A DNA stretch of 64,000 nt, from the IMG/VR virus record IMGVR_UViG_3300045256_000188, positions 19,426 to 83,425 of that record; one strand, written 5' to 3'. Source of the DNA: a virus. Position numbers and translations under genes: made by a program. Shown here piece by piece: positions 34,433 to 42,919 of this stretch. Every line of letters starts with the position of its first letter. The first letter of the stretch is position 1. The notes below the pieces were generated by a model. It saw only the letters and a list, made by a program, of their open reading frames with translations, ran no database searches and was not told the DNA's origin.

Positions 34433-35085
34433 GGTTCTCTCCAGTCTTGCTCGAAGATGTCGCGGGCTTGGTTGAGGTTTCCCTGATCCTTCAGGAATTC
34501 CTGCCACAGGATGTACAATTCGGTCTGCCTGGGTAACAATCCCCGTTCGTCTGGGTAGTCGCGGTTGAGTCGAGCCAGAACTTTGGAGCAGGACCGCGAC
34601 AGTGCGAGATAGAGCGGTGTGATACGGGACGCCTGGAACCACATAGTCAGGTTACAAAACCCGTCAGGGTCTGCCCGACTTGATAGCACTTCCACGGCGT
34701 TGCCATCGCCAATTTTCTTGCTGAGCCAGGACTTGATGTGCCGGAGGGAATCGGTCGTTCGCGTGTTGTTGTTGGACTCTTCTTGCAGTTCCTCGTAGCA
34801 CAGATCCAGCATGTTGTGCTGGTGCAGTACTGCGAGTCCCTTGTTCAGCAGTCCCTTCTCTTTCGCGAGCCGCACGGCGATGTCGATGAACTTCTTCGCC
34901 GCTTCATCCGGTAGTTCCCACTCCTCAAACTTTTTAGCGATGGCCGTCGCATACCGCCACTGGTAAGTCTTGGACGGGTCCGTACCGGCCGGGAGGCTCA
35001 GCCTACGGCCTTGCCGTAGATAGGCTTCTGAGCACCAGGACCAGACGTCGAGCACCCGGTTGTCGTCCACTTGCGACCTCTTCAT
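34414..35085 (-). CDS. Unknown helical protein upstream of the reductase
   Basis: A protein of 223 residues, start at MKRSQVDDNRVLD. The frame is open 60 codons further upstream but that part overlaps the neighbouring plus-strand gene and looks non-coding. It is mostly alpha-helical with repeated helix pairs of ~35 residues (for example DEAAKKFIDIAVRLAKEKG, LNRDYPDERGLLPRQ), reminiscent of tetratricopeptide-like scaffolds, but no consensus repeat is clear. It ends inside the reductase start (19-nt overlap), so the two are co-transcribed. Function unknown. Confidence 0.65.
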   Translation of the reverse strand: MKRSQVDDNRVLDVWSWCSEAYLRQGRRLSLPAGTDPSKTYQWRYATAIAKKFEEWELPDEAAKKFIDIAVRLAKEKGLLNKGLAVLHQHNMLDLCYEELQEESNNNTRTTDSLRHIKSWLSKKIGDGNAVEVLSSRADPDGFCNLTMWFQASRITPLYLALSRSCSKVLARLNRDYPDERGLLPRQTELYILWQEFLKDQGNLNQARDIFEQDWREPCLLSS

Positions 35086-35110
35086 GCGGATGTCAATACA
35101 AGGAGCTTCG

Positions 35111-35488
35111 ATGACTGACAAGCCCGCACTCCCAGACAAGCAGAAGGCCAAGAATGCACCAGATGTGGCCACCACTATCGATGCCCCAGCAGTGGCCCAA
35201 AACGGGGTTGGCGAGGGTGCTTCCGACCCTCGCCAGGACAGTTTTGACGCTCGATTCGCGAAGCTAACCAATGGATTTGGTCAAGCCTGCGAACAGGAGG
35301 GTGTCGAAATCGCGATAGCTATCGCCATCCACCCGGAAGAGAAGCACCCCATCATATTCATGCGGGGCCACCAATACGACGTCGGGGTGCTCTTAGCAGA
35401 CGTGCTTCGGCAGTTCTCACGACGGCTGATCGGGCCTCTCAACGCCAACCCGAACTACGAGCCAGAAGAAGACGAGAACGACGAATGA
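35111..35488 (+). CDS. Unknown small acidic-tailed protein
   Basis: A 125-residue protein starting MTDKPALPDKQKAK, with AAGGAG six bases upstream of the ATG; this ribosome binding site decides the start over an upstream Met. The N-terminal 45 residues are disordered; residues ~55-110 look globular (VEIAIAIAIHPEEKHP, YDVGVLLADVL); the end is NYEPEEDENDE. No family recognised. It converges on the broken pyrF and overlaps its 3' end. Confidence 0.6.
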   Translation: MTDKPALPDKQKAKNAPDVATTIDAPAVAQNGVGEGASDPRQDSFDARFAKLTNGFGQACEQEGVEIAIAIAIHPEEKHPIIFMRGHQYDVGVLLADVLRQFSRRLIGPLNANPNYEPEEDENDE

Positions 35489-36221
35489 GATAGTAGGGCG
35501 TCCCGGATCTCGGTGTAGACCTGCCGAGCCGCCGTTTCTCGCGTATACCCGTCCGGCGGATTGGTGATCGGCCGACCCACCACGATCATGTCGGCCCCGG
35601 CCTTCATCGCCTCCGCCGGGGTCATTACCCACTTCTGGTCATTTGCTGCCGCCCACTCAGGGCGGATACCGGGAGTGATCTTCTTGAACTTGTCGAACAG
35701 CCCCTCTTGCTTGAGGTGCTCCAGGTCTTTTGACGAACAGATCAGAGCCTCGATACCCGCTTCATGAGCCCGCCGAACCAGCAGACCGACCCCACTGCAT
35801 CTGCGTCCGACCGGCCGTGCATATCGAAACCGAGCGATGACAAATCTTGAGCGTCCATCGAGGTAAGCACCGTCACCGCTGCCACCGTCATGGCCTTTCC
35901 TGCCGCTTCCTTGGCCTTCCGCATTGCCTCGACGCCCGCCGTGGCGTGCATGTTAATGAGATCAACGGAAAGGCCACGGAACACACGAACGGCCCGTTCC
36001 ACAGTGGTTGGGGTGTCATTCAGTTTAATGTCGTAGAAGACCTTCCCGCCATACTGCTTGATCCAGCCGATCACCTTGGCCGCTTCCTGGCTGGCGATCA
36101 GTTCCAGACCCACCTTGTACCAACCCACGTGTTGGTGAGTCTATTCGATCACCAGCAGAGCACTGGAAACATCAGGTACGTCCAGAGCCACGATGATCCG
36201 GTCCGCGATCGCGTCAGCCAT
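35455..36221 (-). pseudogene. pyrF: Orotidine 5'-phosphate decarboxylase gene with amber stop and frameshift
   Basis: OMP decarboxylase makes UMP in pyrimidine synthesis. From ATG 36221 the frame reads RIIVALDVPDVSSALLVIE, hits TAG at codon 27, and continues in frame VGWYKVGLELI, GGKVFYDIKLNDTP (active-site Asp-x-Lys-x-x-Asp), VDLINMHATAGVEAM. Near 35790 the frame breaks; the next frame continues LLVRRAHEAGIEALICSS, KKITPGIRPEWA and AGADMIVVGRPIT, the phosphate-binding end. So the whole ~255-residue enzyme is present but broken twice. One-base change would restore the second break. Internal starts could produce only inactive pieces. A phage pyrF is uncommon, and decay suggests it is no longer needed. 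Confidence 0.85.
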
Positions 36222-36224
36222 CCG

Positions 36225-36626
36225 TCACCTCGGATTTGAGAGAAGTGCCATGATATCTACTTTGGTGGTTGCATCCACCTGTTCATAGCACTTACTCAAC
36301 ACGCGGAACAAAGGCGTAGACGAATCGATCTCCCACCGGTATACGGTGATCATGAACTCCTTACCACTCGACATGTTCAAGCAGATCGGAACCAGAGCCC
36401 GCATGCTGGCACCCTTCAAGTTCTCCATCAAAAACTTGATGAAAACATCAGTCTTGGGATCGTCGTCATCAATGTAAGTGCGGAGGGACCCTTCAATACC
36501 GCGGAGAACCTGATCCCAACTGAAACAGGGATAGACACAATCAGCATCCTGGTGATACACCAGGGCCCACAGAACAATCACTTGACCTTTAAGGTCGGGA
36601 GAGATGTCAGTCTGTTGAGTAGGCAT
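36225..36626 (-). CDS. Unknown protein
   Basis: A 133-residue protein overlapping the cupin gene by 49 nt. No family recognised. It looks like a small alpha/beta protein with DDDDPKTDVFIKFLME in the middle and a hydrophobic core around MRALVPICLNM. The long overlap with the preceding gene is unusual for this phage; an internal start (Met at ~36440, MENLKGASM) is less likely because the upstream sequence looks coding. Confidence 0.55.
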   Translation of the reverse strand: MPTQQTDISPDLKGQVIVLWALVYHQDADCVYPCFSWDQVLRGIEGSLRTYIDDDDPKTDVFIKFLMENLKGASMRALVPICLNMSSGKEFMITVYRWEIDSSTPLFRVLSKCYEQVDATTKVDIMALLSNPR

Positions 36627-37003
36627 TCAGGTAGCTCGCCTAACCTAGAGACGTCAAGTTTGCCGCCCTCGACCAGTCGGACGATATCGTCCCGCCGCAC
36701 CTGCCCACCCCTGTCCGAGAAGTATTCCTCGAACATGGCCCCCGACTTATGCACAATAAACATGTGCGGCACTAGCGAGGCTACGTCATAAGTATTTCCA
36801 GGCCCCAGGTGCGTCCGTATTACAAATGGCCCGAAAAACTCAACGATCTCTACCAACCCAGAAGTGACCGTGAACCTATTGGCCCGATGGCGATGGAAAT
36901 GCATCGAACAATACCCTCCCGCCACGATCTCCAACTCATGGCAGGAGTAGAACGGACTATCGACAAGCTCCTTGGTCCGACCCCAGACCTTATCCACCCA
37001 CAT
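36578..37003 (-). CDS. Cupin-fold protein
   Basis: A 141-residue protein beginning MWVDKVWGRTKELVDSPFYS. Residues ~26-75 carry the cupin metal-binding pattern: GGYCSMHFHRHRANRF provides His residues and the next strand TVTSGLVEIVE follows as in small cupins and mannose-6-phosphate isomerase-type domains; a second half has VPHMFIVHKSG. The last 40 residues are an extra helical tail. Enzyme versus binding role cannot be decided. It overlaps the baseplate gene by 14 nt and the following gene by 49 nt. Confidence 0.7.
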   Translation of the reverse strand: MWVDKVWGRTKELVDSPFYSCHELEIVAGGYCSMHFHRHRANRFTVTSGLVEIVEFFGPFVIRTHLGPGNTYDVASLVPHMFIVHKSGAMFEEYFSDRGGQVRRDDIVRLVEGGKLDVSRLGELPECLLNRLTSLPTLKVK

Positions 37004-38633
37004 GGTTGGCCCCTTGCCGGCCCGACTTGATACCGCCCGGCGGCGGATTCTTCTCGTAGTAGTAAGTGATCTTCCGGGAACCCATCACGATCAACTCGTT
37101 GAAACCGACACCTGACTTGTTAGTCGGGTCCGCTGGCTTCCCCGTCGGTAGGATGTTCCCAGCCGGCTGAAAAACATCCACATAGGCAATCCCGTCGATC
37201 CGCTTGATCGTCTCGATGAAGTTCGACAGGTAGAACGGCAGTCCCATCTCCCACTTCGTGATATCGAAGTAACTGGTGATCGCCGTCTCCACCCGTTCCT
37301 TCACCACGGAGGCGTCAGCGTTCCGGTTAACGATGACCGTCATCTCCACATCAACCGGCCGGATCGCCCCATCCAAGACAACCACATGGTCAGTCAGAAC
37401 ATTCAGGTCGTTGAAGTAGGTCACCAGACCCGCCTTCAGGCCCGCATTCGGGGCCACCGGCAGACCATCCGGCCCTTCAGCCAGAGCGTACATCTCGACC
37501 CGGTTGGCGTTCTTGCTCGTGCGGATTGTCGCCAGTGACTTCGAAATCGCCCCGAAGACCGGGTGGCTGAAGCTTGATGCCGCCTGTGCGTAGTCCTCGG
37601 CGGTCACAATCGACCGCTGCAAGGCGAAGTCACGGGGAGCCCGTTTCTTGGCTGCTTCCAAGCTCTCGCGGTCCGTACCACCAGCCGATGGCGAAATGTT
37701 CCGGAATCGCACGGAAGTAGCAGCGTTAGCTGGCGGCAGAGGCGTCACCTGCCGGGTCGTGTCAATCTGGCCCACCCCGATCCGGCCACGAATACCACCA
37801 CCGGCCCGGTAGCGGAATTGGATCAACGATCCGGACACCGGAGCTTGGCCGGTCACATCATCCCCGAACCGGAACTTTACCTTGTCTTCGATGAAGATGA
37901 CTTCTACCACCTTATCGGTCGGGCCGTATCGCTCGATCGGTTCGGTAATGACCTTCCATTCTTCGGTAGTGTTCCCGACCGTGACCGTGACAAAGATCGG
38001 CGATTCAAGGATGTTGGCATCCTGGACGGTATAAGTCTGGTTCCCACCACCGGCACTCGTCACCACCACAGGACCGGCAAACACCCCCTCCAAACCATAG
38101 GCGATGACGCCCCGCTTACCAGCGGGGATGACCACCTTGCTCTTCCAGTCCCCAGGTGCCCGGTAGACTTCATAGGTGACAGAGGAGCCATCCGGCCCGT
38201 TCACCGTGAAGCTAGTGCCCGGCTCAATCTCGATGTCGGTGAAAGTCGGCTGGTCCACGCTGACTTCAATATCAACGACCGCTGGGGTCTGCCGCTTAAT
38301 CCGTTGGTTGATGAGAGCAAGGTGGTTAACCACCGCTTCTTCAGTCTGGGACGTGGGTAAGGTGGCTTCATTGGCCAGGATGTCACCCCGCAGCGACAGT
38401 TTGCCGACGCCCGACGAGAAGATTTCAAGGAGCATCATCATACCGTTGGAGGCGATGAAGTCGTTGAAATCGTCGGGGAAGTAGGTCTTGATATACTCGA
38501 TGCCGGCACGCCGAGCAGTGGTGAAGTCCAGCCCAGAAAAGTCCAACCGCCGCAAGTTGGGCGGCGGCAGAACAACCCCGAACTCGTCTGGCGTGTTCGG
38601 CAGGTCGAATAGGGTCGAACGGCTATCAGCCAT
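36990..38633 (-). CDS. Baseplate wedge protein, gp6/baseplate J-like
   Basis: A 547-residue baseplate wedge protein. The region ~270-480 matches the baseplate J/gp6 fold: RFGDDVTGQAPVSGSLIQ, RYRAGGG, ISPSAGGTDRESLEAAK, TAEDYAQAAS, and a C-terminal DVFQPAGNI. In T4 gp6 forms the ring of the wedge that triggers sheath contraction. It is followed upstream by the gp25-like gene with a one-base overlap, the standard order gp25-gp6 seen in contractile systems. The N-terminal ~120 residues (STLFDLPNTPDEFG) are probably the wedge core helix bundle. Confidence 0.85.
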   Translation of the reverse strand: MADSRSTLFDLPNTPDEFGVVLPPPNLRRLDFSGLDFTTARRAGIEYIKTYFPDDFNDFIASNGMMMLLEIFSSGVGKLSLRGDILANEATLPTSQTEEAVVNHLALINQRIKRQTPAVVDIEVSVDQPTFTDIEIEPGTSFTVNGPDGSSVTYEVYRAPGDWKSKVVIPAGKRGVIAYGLEGVFAGPVVVTSAGGGNQTYTVQDANILESPIFVTVTVGNTTEEWKVITEPIERYGPTDKVVEVIFIEDKVKFRFGDDVTGQAPVSGSLIQFRYRAGGGIRGRIGVGQIDTTRQVTPLPPANAATSVRFRNISPSAGGTDRESLEAAKKRAPRDFALQRSIVTAEDYAQAASSFSHPVFGAISKSLATIRTSKNANRVEMYALAEGPDGLPVAPNAGLKAGLVTYFNDLNVLTDHVVVLDGAIRPVDVEMTVIVNRNADASVVKERVETAITSYFDITKWEMGLPFYLSNFIETIKRIDGIAYVDVFQPAGNILPTGKPADPTNKSGVGFNELIVMGSRKITYYYEKNPPPGGIKSGRQGANHVGG

Positions 38634-39025
38634 TACGTCCTCCCCGTCAGGAAGTGCTCGACGGTCAGGACCCGCTTGAGATCCTTCTTGAGCCGGACCA
38701 CGACCTTGATGTTGATGCCATTACGTTCATCGTCCCGATCGATAGTCACCTCCTCGACGGTCACCCGCTTATCGGTCTCCGTGATGGCGTCGATAATCTG
38801 GCTACGCAGAATGTCGATGTCAGAGGACGTGGACTGCTCGAACACGAATGACCGAAGCGGCACCCCATACAGAGGCCGCATAACCCGCTCGCCCGGCACC
38901 GTCAGGAGTAGCTGCAGGATGTCGTTCTTGATGAGCCGATCGTCCTCCTGGCGAGACAGGACGTTCTGCGGCCCCCCCAAGAAGGGTGGGTTGAAGCCAA
39001 AGAATATAGCCTTTGATTTAGCCAT
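38633..39025 (-). CDS. Baseplate wedge protein gp25-like (GPW family)
   Basis: A 130-residue GPW/gp25 family protein, usual length for the family. Features: NDILQLLLTVPGERVMRP near residues 33-50, GVPLRSFVFEQ, then ITETDKRVTVEEVTID and a final beta-strand KVVVRLKKDL. The family is lysozyme-like in name only; it is the conserved sheath initiator that connects baseplate to sheath. Its stop/start junctions with both neighbours overlap by one base, so it sits in the middle of a translationally coupled baseplate operon. Confidence 0.9.
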   Translation of the reverse strand: MAKSKAIFFGFNPPFLGGPQNVLSRQEDDRLIKNDILQLLLTVPGERVMRPLYGVPLRSFVFEQSTSSDIDILRSQIIDAITETDKRVTVEEVTIDRDDERNGINIKVVVRLKKDLKRVLTVEHFLTGRT

Positions 39026-39750
39026 TACTTCAGCACCATCGCAACTGCCCGCAGTTGCACCAGGACAGCCTCAGCATCGGCGGCGTAGCCGTTAGCGGCC
39101 TCGATCGCCTTGTCGCGGGCGGCTGTGGCTTCAGCCCGCTTCTTCTTGAGTTTGGTGATAAGATCAGCCACGTCCGAAGATGACTTGGCGATAACCTCCA
39201 GAGCTTTAATAGTTCGGTTCGTCTCGTTGATGAGCTTCTGCTGTAGGTTGATATCCACTTCAGCGTCAGCCCGCTGCTGTTTCAGCTTGTTCAACTGGTC
39301 GGTCAAATCAGAATGGGTCTTAAGGGACGCCATAGCGATGGTCGCTTGCTCCTCCTCCGTGACTCCCAAAGCGTCATAGTCGAAGATGTTGTTATTGTGT
39401 TGGATCTCCGTCACAGCACTGACTAGCATCGGCTCGACCGCCGCCGTGTCCGACTCCTCGAATTCCAGCACCTGCCCAATCTCGAACTGCTTGGAGTTAC
39501 TACCCACCGCCCGCCGCCGCGAACTGGAGATGCTGAAGATCAGGTCCCCCAAATACTTGCGGTTGTCCAGCGGAGTGATGGGTTCAGGCTTGTCCCGGCC
39601 GCGGTCCACTAGACCGACCGGGATCTTGGGGAACACAAGGTTAGTGCGGGGCGGGGTTGTGTTCGATATCGTGAACGTAACATTCCCCCGGTCCTGCGGA
39701 TTCACCGGCAGGACATCACGGTATAGACCGGTTGGGAATTTGACGATCAC
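39025..39750 (-). CDS. Unknown baseplate-module protein with coiled coil
   Basis: A 241-residue protein. The N-terminal ~120 residues are beta-rich with KFPTGLYRDVLP and KYLGDLIFSISS; residues ~140-235 are a long heptad-like coiled coil (LTDQLNKLKQQRADAEV, ITKLKKKRAEATAARDK). It lies between the gp25-like and gp5-like genes, one base overlap with the former. Probably a baseplate structural component; identity with a specific T4 protein is not clear. Confidence 0.55.
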   Translation of the reverse strand: MIVKFPTGLYRDVLPVNPQDRGNVTFTISNTTPPRTNLVFPKIPVGLVDRGRDKPEPITPLDNRKYLGDLIFSISSSRRRAVGSNSKQFEIGQVLEFEESDTAAVEPMLVSAVTEIQHNNNIFDYDALGVTEEEQATIAMASLKTHSDLTDQLNKLKQQRADAEVDINLQQKLINETNRTIKALEVIAKSSSDVADLITKLKKKRAEATAARDKAIEAANGYAADAEAVLVQLRAVAMVLK

Positions 39751-39760
39751 TGCCTACCCC

Positions 39761-42010
39761 CTAACTTGTCGGGTGCTCGATTTCGTCCCGCGGGCACTCC
39801 TCAAATGGCTCATTGTAAGTTTGGCCACGGTCCGTCGGCTCCAGCTTCGGCACATCCGGCGGATTCACCCTCCCCACACGAGCCCCACCCGGCCGTTGAC
39901 AACCAGTTGTGGTCCGACCCTTGACGCGGACGCGGACATTGAGCCGCACTGGCACGCTCTTATTACCCACCTTGACCTTACCGCTGGCAGACCCAGTGCC
40001 GACCCCCACCACTTTGTGGGTGCAGATTTGGGCCATAATCCGTCGGCCGAAGTAGGTCTTATTGGTCCGAACCCCACCCCCGTTAATAGTGAGCCTAGTA
40101 CCACCAGCCTCCATCCGAATCGCACGCTGGGCGTACATGTCAATGGTGCCGTTGGATGAGATCTTCACATCCCTCTTGGCGATGATGTTCACATTCGTCT
40201 TAGCGAAGATGGTAATTTCACCTTCGTTGTTGTAAATGGCAATCCGCCGACCTTTCTCATCCATCCATATGAACATCTTCTTACCCTTGCGGGCACGCCA
40301 AATACCAAGTTTCTCCTGCTTACTCCACCACATCCCGCGGTGCTGAGAATCGACAATCTCCGTCCAGGGACCATCCCCAGACCGCCCGTCCCGCATCTCC
40401 ACGCCCTGCTGGAACTTGGACCCCGATTTCTCAGCCGGCATCATCGGCCGGGGACCGCCACCACCACGAGTCTTCAAACGGATATATTCGTTATCGTGAT
40501 CGAGCTTCAGGTGATGGGAGGTCTTCTCCGGGTTCCGCATCATAGCGGGCTTCCCGATGAACTCGTTCTCTTTGATCCCCTCCCACTTCCTGGCCCATTT
40601 CTTACCAAGTGAGGCCGACAGTAGCACGTACTGGTAGCGGTCGTTCATCTCCATAGTGAGACCCATCGGGGTGCCCCACATGGTGTGATTCGCCTTGTCG
40701 TTCTCGTTGAACTCCCAGAAGTAACCCTTCCCCTTACCACCGCGTGGAACAGCTTTCACCGACGGTTCACGCCGTCCCTTGATTAGAACGCCGTTGCCGT
40801 GCGGGTCACTCCGCTTGTCGGCACGTTTGTCATCGGAACCACGGTCATCGAGCACGAACTTGAAACCGTGCCGCGTGACCATCCGCATCCAGCGGGCATC
40901 CTTATCCTTCCAGTATTGATCTTCCTTCTCGGACCGCGGCCCCATCTCTTCGGTGATCTTCCGCTTGACGAATTGATCTTCTTCAGGGTCGAATCCCTTG
41001 TCGTACGCTTGGAATAGCATACCGCCTTTGGTGCGGAGCTTGATCCAGCGGAAATCGTTTTCCGATTCCTCAGACAAGATGCGGCGAGGACCGTACTCAT
41101 CACTCCGCGATTTTGACTTGATTGGTCCCTGTTGTGCCCAGCCAGTGTCCCGCATCTCGAACTTGGAACCATAGCGGTTCATGATAGAAACGCGGCGGTG
41201 ATCACCCTTCGGCTCACCCTCATTGAGCACTTTCTGTAGGCACTTCCACCGCTTGATCTCATACTTCTCATCCTTTTTGAACGAGCCCTCGAACTCGCCG
41301 AGTTCGCCGCCATCCTCGTCCTTTTTCCAGTGATAGCCCTGGTCCGACATGATGAACATAGAGCCGTACTTCGTCACACGAGCCATATACTTCTTGTCGG
41401 GGTCGTTCACCTCCGGCGTTTGTCGCTTCTGCTCGAATTTAGCCTTCTGAACGGCATCGTGGTCCGGTGGCGGCGGCGGGTCCTTGTGTTCTTCGGGGAA
41501 AAAGCCCACGGACGAGTGAATGTCCAAGTTGCCGTAGCGATCCTGCCAGCCGTGGGCCATCGGCCGCCCGTCCTTCGGCAGGTACTGCTCGTCGTAGTCG
41601 TTGGGGCGGTCGGCTGGTTTGCCGTCCTCATTCACCGATAGTGGCGTCTTTTGGAAGATTTGTGGGTAGGCGTAATACTTGCGACGGGTAGGTGTGGCGA
41701 AGCCAGTCCAGATTGGTCCGTACGGGTGCTGCTTTTCGAAGGTAATCCAGATCCAGTCGCCGATACAGGGGTGTGAGAATCGCCCAGCCCGTTGGCCACC
41801 CAGGTCAAAGGCGGGAACGGCCCAGGGGCAGTCCTCGGCTTCGAGATCGAAATCGTGCATGTCCGGGCACTTGAATCGTACCCGATACATGTTAAGGGGG
41901 TCGTTGGTTTCGACGACCAGAGCACGGAAATGCCCAGGGAACCGCTCCCAGAGGGTCCGGGTGCGGTGTCCGAAAAACTTTCCCCAAACGACGTTTAGGT
42001 TATCGGCCAC
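39761..42010 (-). CDS. Central spike protein, gp5/VgrG-like
   Basis: A 749-residue spike-complex protein. Residues ~20-110 form an OB-fold of gp5 type: YRVRFKCPDMHDFDLE, PWAVPAFD, PCIGDWIWITFE, GPIWTGFA. The middle (~190-520) has repeated segments of the kind RYGSKFEMRDTGW, each about 40-60 residues, not seen in T4 gp5. Residues ~570-660 form a beta-helix (NNEGEITIFAKTNVNIIAK, SSNGTIDMYAQ, AIRMEAGG) as in gp5C/VgrG needles. The tail is basic and ends CPRDEIEHPTS. No lysozyme domain was seen in it, unlike T4 gp5, so cell-wall digestion must be elsewhere. Confidence 0.8.
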   Translation of the reverse strand: MADNLNVVWGKFFGHRTRTLWERFPGHFRALVVETNDPLNMYRVRFKCPDMHDFDLEAEDCPWAVPAFDLGGQRAGRFSHPCIGDWIWITFEKQHPYGPIWTGFATPTRRKYYAYPQIFQKTPLSVNEDGKPADRPNDYDEQYLPKDGRPMAHGWQDRYGNLDIHSSVGFFPEEHKDPPPPPDHDAVQKAKFEQKRQTPEVNDPDKKYMARVTKYGSMFIMSDQGYHWKKDEDGGELGEFEGSFKKDEKYEIKRWKCLQKVLNEGEPKGDHRRVSIMNRYGSKFEMRDTGWAQQGPIKSKSRSDEYGPRRILSEESENDFRWIKLRTKGGMLFQAYDKGFDPEEDQFVKRKITEEMGPRSEKEDQYWKDKDARWMRMVTRHGFKFVLDDRGSDDKRADKRSDPHGNGVLIKGRREPSVKAVPRGGKGKGYFWEFNENDKANHTMWGTPMGLTMEMNDRYQYVLLSASLGKKWARKWEGIKENEFIGKPAMMRNPEKTSHHLKLDHDNEYIRLKTRGGGGPRPMMPAEKSGSKFQQGVEMRDGRSGDGPWTEIVDSQHRGMWWSKQEKLGIWRARKGKKMFIWMDEKGRRIAIYNNEGEITIFAKTNVNIIAKRDVKISSNGTIDMYAQRAIRMEAGGTRLTINGGGVRTNKTYFGRRIMAQICTHKVVGVGTGSASGKVKVGNKSVPVRLNVRVRVKGRTTTGCQRPGGARVGRVNPPDVPKLEPTDRGQTYNEPFEECPRDEIEHPTS

Positions 42011-42022
42011 AAGTCATTCCTA

Positions 42023-42334
42023 CTACAGAAGCTCGGGTAGAACAATCGCGTCAACCGGATACTCGATCGTGTCACCAGTTCGTGGCCAGTTGAGGGGGTC
42101 ACGCACCTTATTGAAGGCGATCAGGACCCAATCCAGCAAGGGTGTGCTGTAGATCTGGTTGGAGATAAGATCAGGGCGACCTTCCAGGGCACTAGTGACC
42201 CGGAAAACGCCGATGTTCTCCTCGTCTGGCCGCTCCTTGAGGAATGAGAAGCTGACCCAACGACCGTATGTCTCCTTGCCCTCCACGATTGTAGGAGGGG
42301 TTTTCTTGAAACGGGAGAACGTGTCGAGGTCCAT
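42023..42334 (-). CDS. Baseplate wedge protein gp53-like
   Basis: A 103-residue protein with the gp53/LysM-like pattern: residues 60-85 IYSTPLLDWVLIAFNKVRD then PLNWPRTGDTIEYP. In T4 gp53 links the baseplate wedges to the hub. It is near the shorter end of the family. Its neighbours (spike and tube-cap genes) fit. The N-terminal strand region FRVTSALEGRPDLISNQ is also typical. Confidence 0.75.
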   Translation of the reverse strand: MDLDTFSRFKKTPPTIVEGKETYGRWVSFSFLKERPDEENIGVFRVTSALEGRPDLISNQIYSTPLLDWVLIAFNKVRDPLNWPRTGDTIEYPVDAIVLPELL

Positions 42335-42344
42335 AGCCTACCCC

Positions 42345-42917
42345 TTAGTACCACTTCGTCTCTTCCTCCCGCTTCAGACCCTTGAGGTCCTGCGTCTCCA
42401 CTTTGCTACCCCTGGTCCAGAGTCGCAGTTCAATCGTGATATCGGTGCGGAGCGGGTACGCTTTATCGTAATTCTTGTTGCCACCGGTGCAGTGAGTCAC
42501 AATCGTCTCAGAGTGCTTCACGTCCACACTCTTGATGCGGCACGACATGGTGTCTGAGCCACCGAAGTTCCACATCTTGAAGAAGACGATCAGGTTACGC
42601 TGGCCCTGGACATTAGGGTCTTTGGTCCGGGCGAAGTAACCACGCATGATCTTAACTTGCTCGGCCACTTTATCCGTGGTCCACTCCTGACTACCATCGA
42701 CGATGTAGGTCCACGTGAGACTGATCTCACGCGGTCCGGACCTCTGGTAGACGGCCACCGGTTCCGTGCCGGGCAAATTGCCCTCGTGCCACTCGCCCTT
42801 ACGACTGTCGCTCGTAATCTTGGGTGGGAACTGGAAGACAATCTTGGGGCCATTGTTGAACTGCATGGTGACAGCATCAGCAAGGCCCCGGTCGAACTCA
42901 GTAATTTGTGCTGGCAT
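42345..42917 (-). CDS. Tail tube cap/initiator-like protein (CIS tube family)
   Basis: A 190-residue protein, with KIVFQFPPKITSDSR, REISLTWTYIVDG, and a final beta-rich tail with WTRGSKVETQDLK. The pattern of an opening FxFPP strand and an SLTW strand resembles tube-initiator proteins of contractile systems (Afp/PVC tube adaptor, T4 gp48/gp54 level). It is placed between the tape-measure and gp53-like genes, as expected for the tube-baseplate adaptor. The exact T4 counterpart is uncertain. Confidence 0.6.
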   Translation of the reverse strand: MPAQITEFDRGLADAVTMQFNNGPKIVFQFPPKITSDSRKGEWHEGNLPGTEPVAVYQRSGPREISLTWTYIVDGSQEWTTDKVAEQVKIMRGYFARTKDPNVQGQRNLIVFFKMWNFGGSDTMSCRIKSVDVKHSETIVTHCTGGNKNYDKAYPLRTDITIELRLWTRGSKVETQDLKGLKREEETKWY

Positions 42918-42919
42918 GG

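Noticed and set aside
33530-34486. Plus-strand 318-codon frame opposite intein A and the reductase start
   Set aside because: Unlike the frame at 21906-22886 it shows no domain motifs; the minus-strand intein A has its own LAGLIDADG motifs throughout.
34433-34642. N-terminal 70 codons of the open reductase frame
   Set aside because: They overlap the upstream gene, have unlikely composition, and a GTG with good ribosome binding site lies at 34432.
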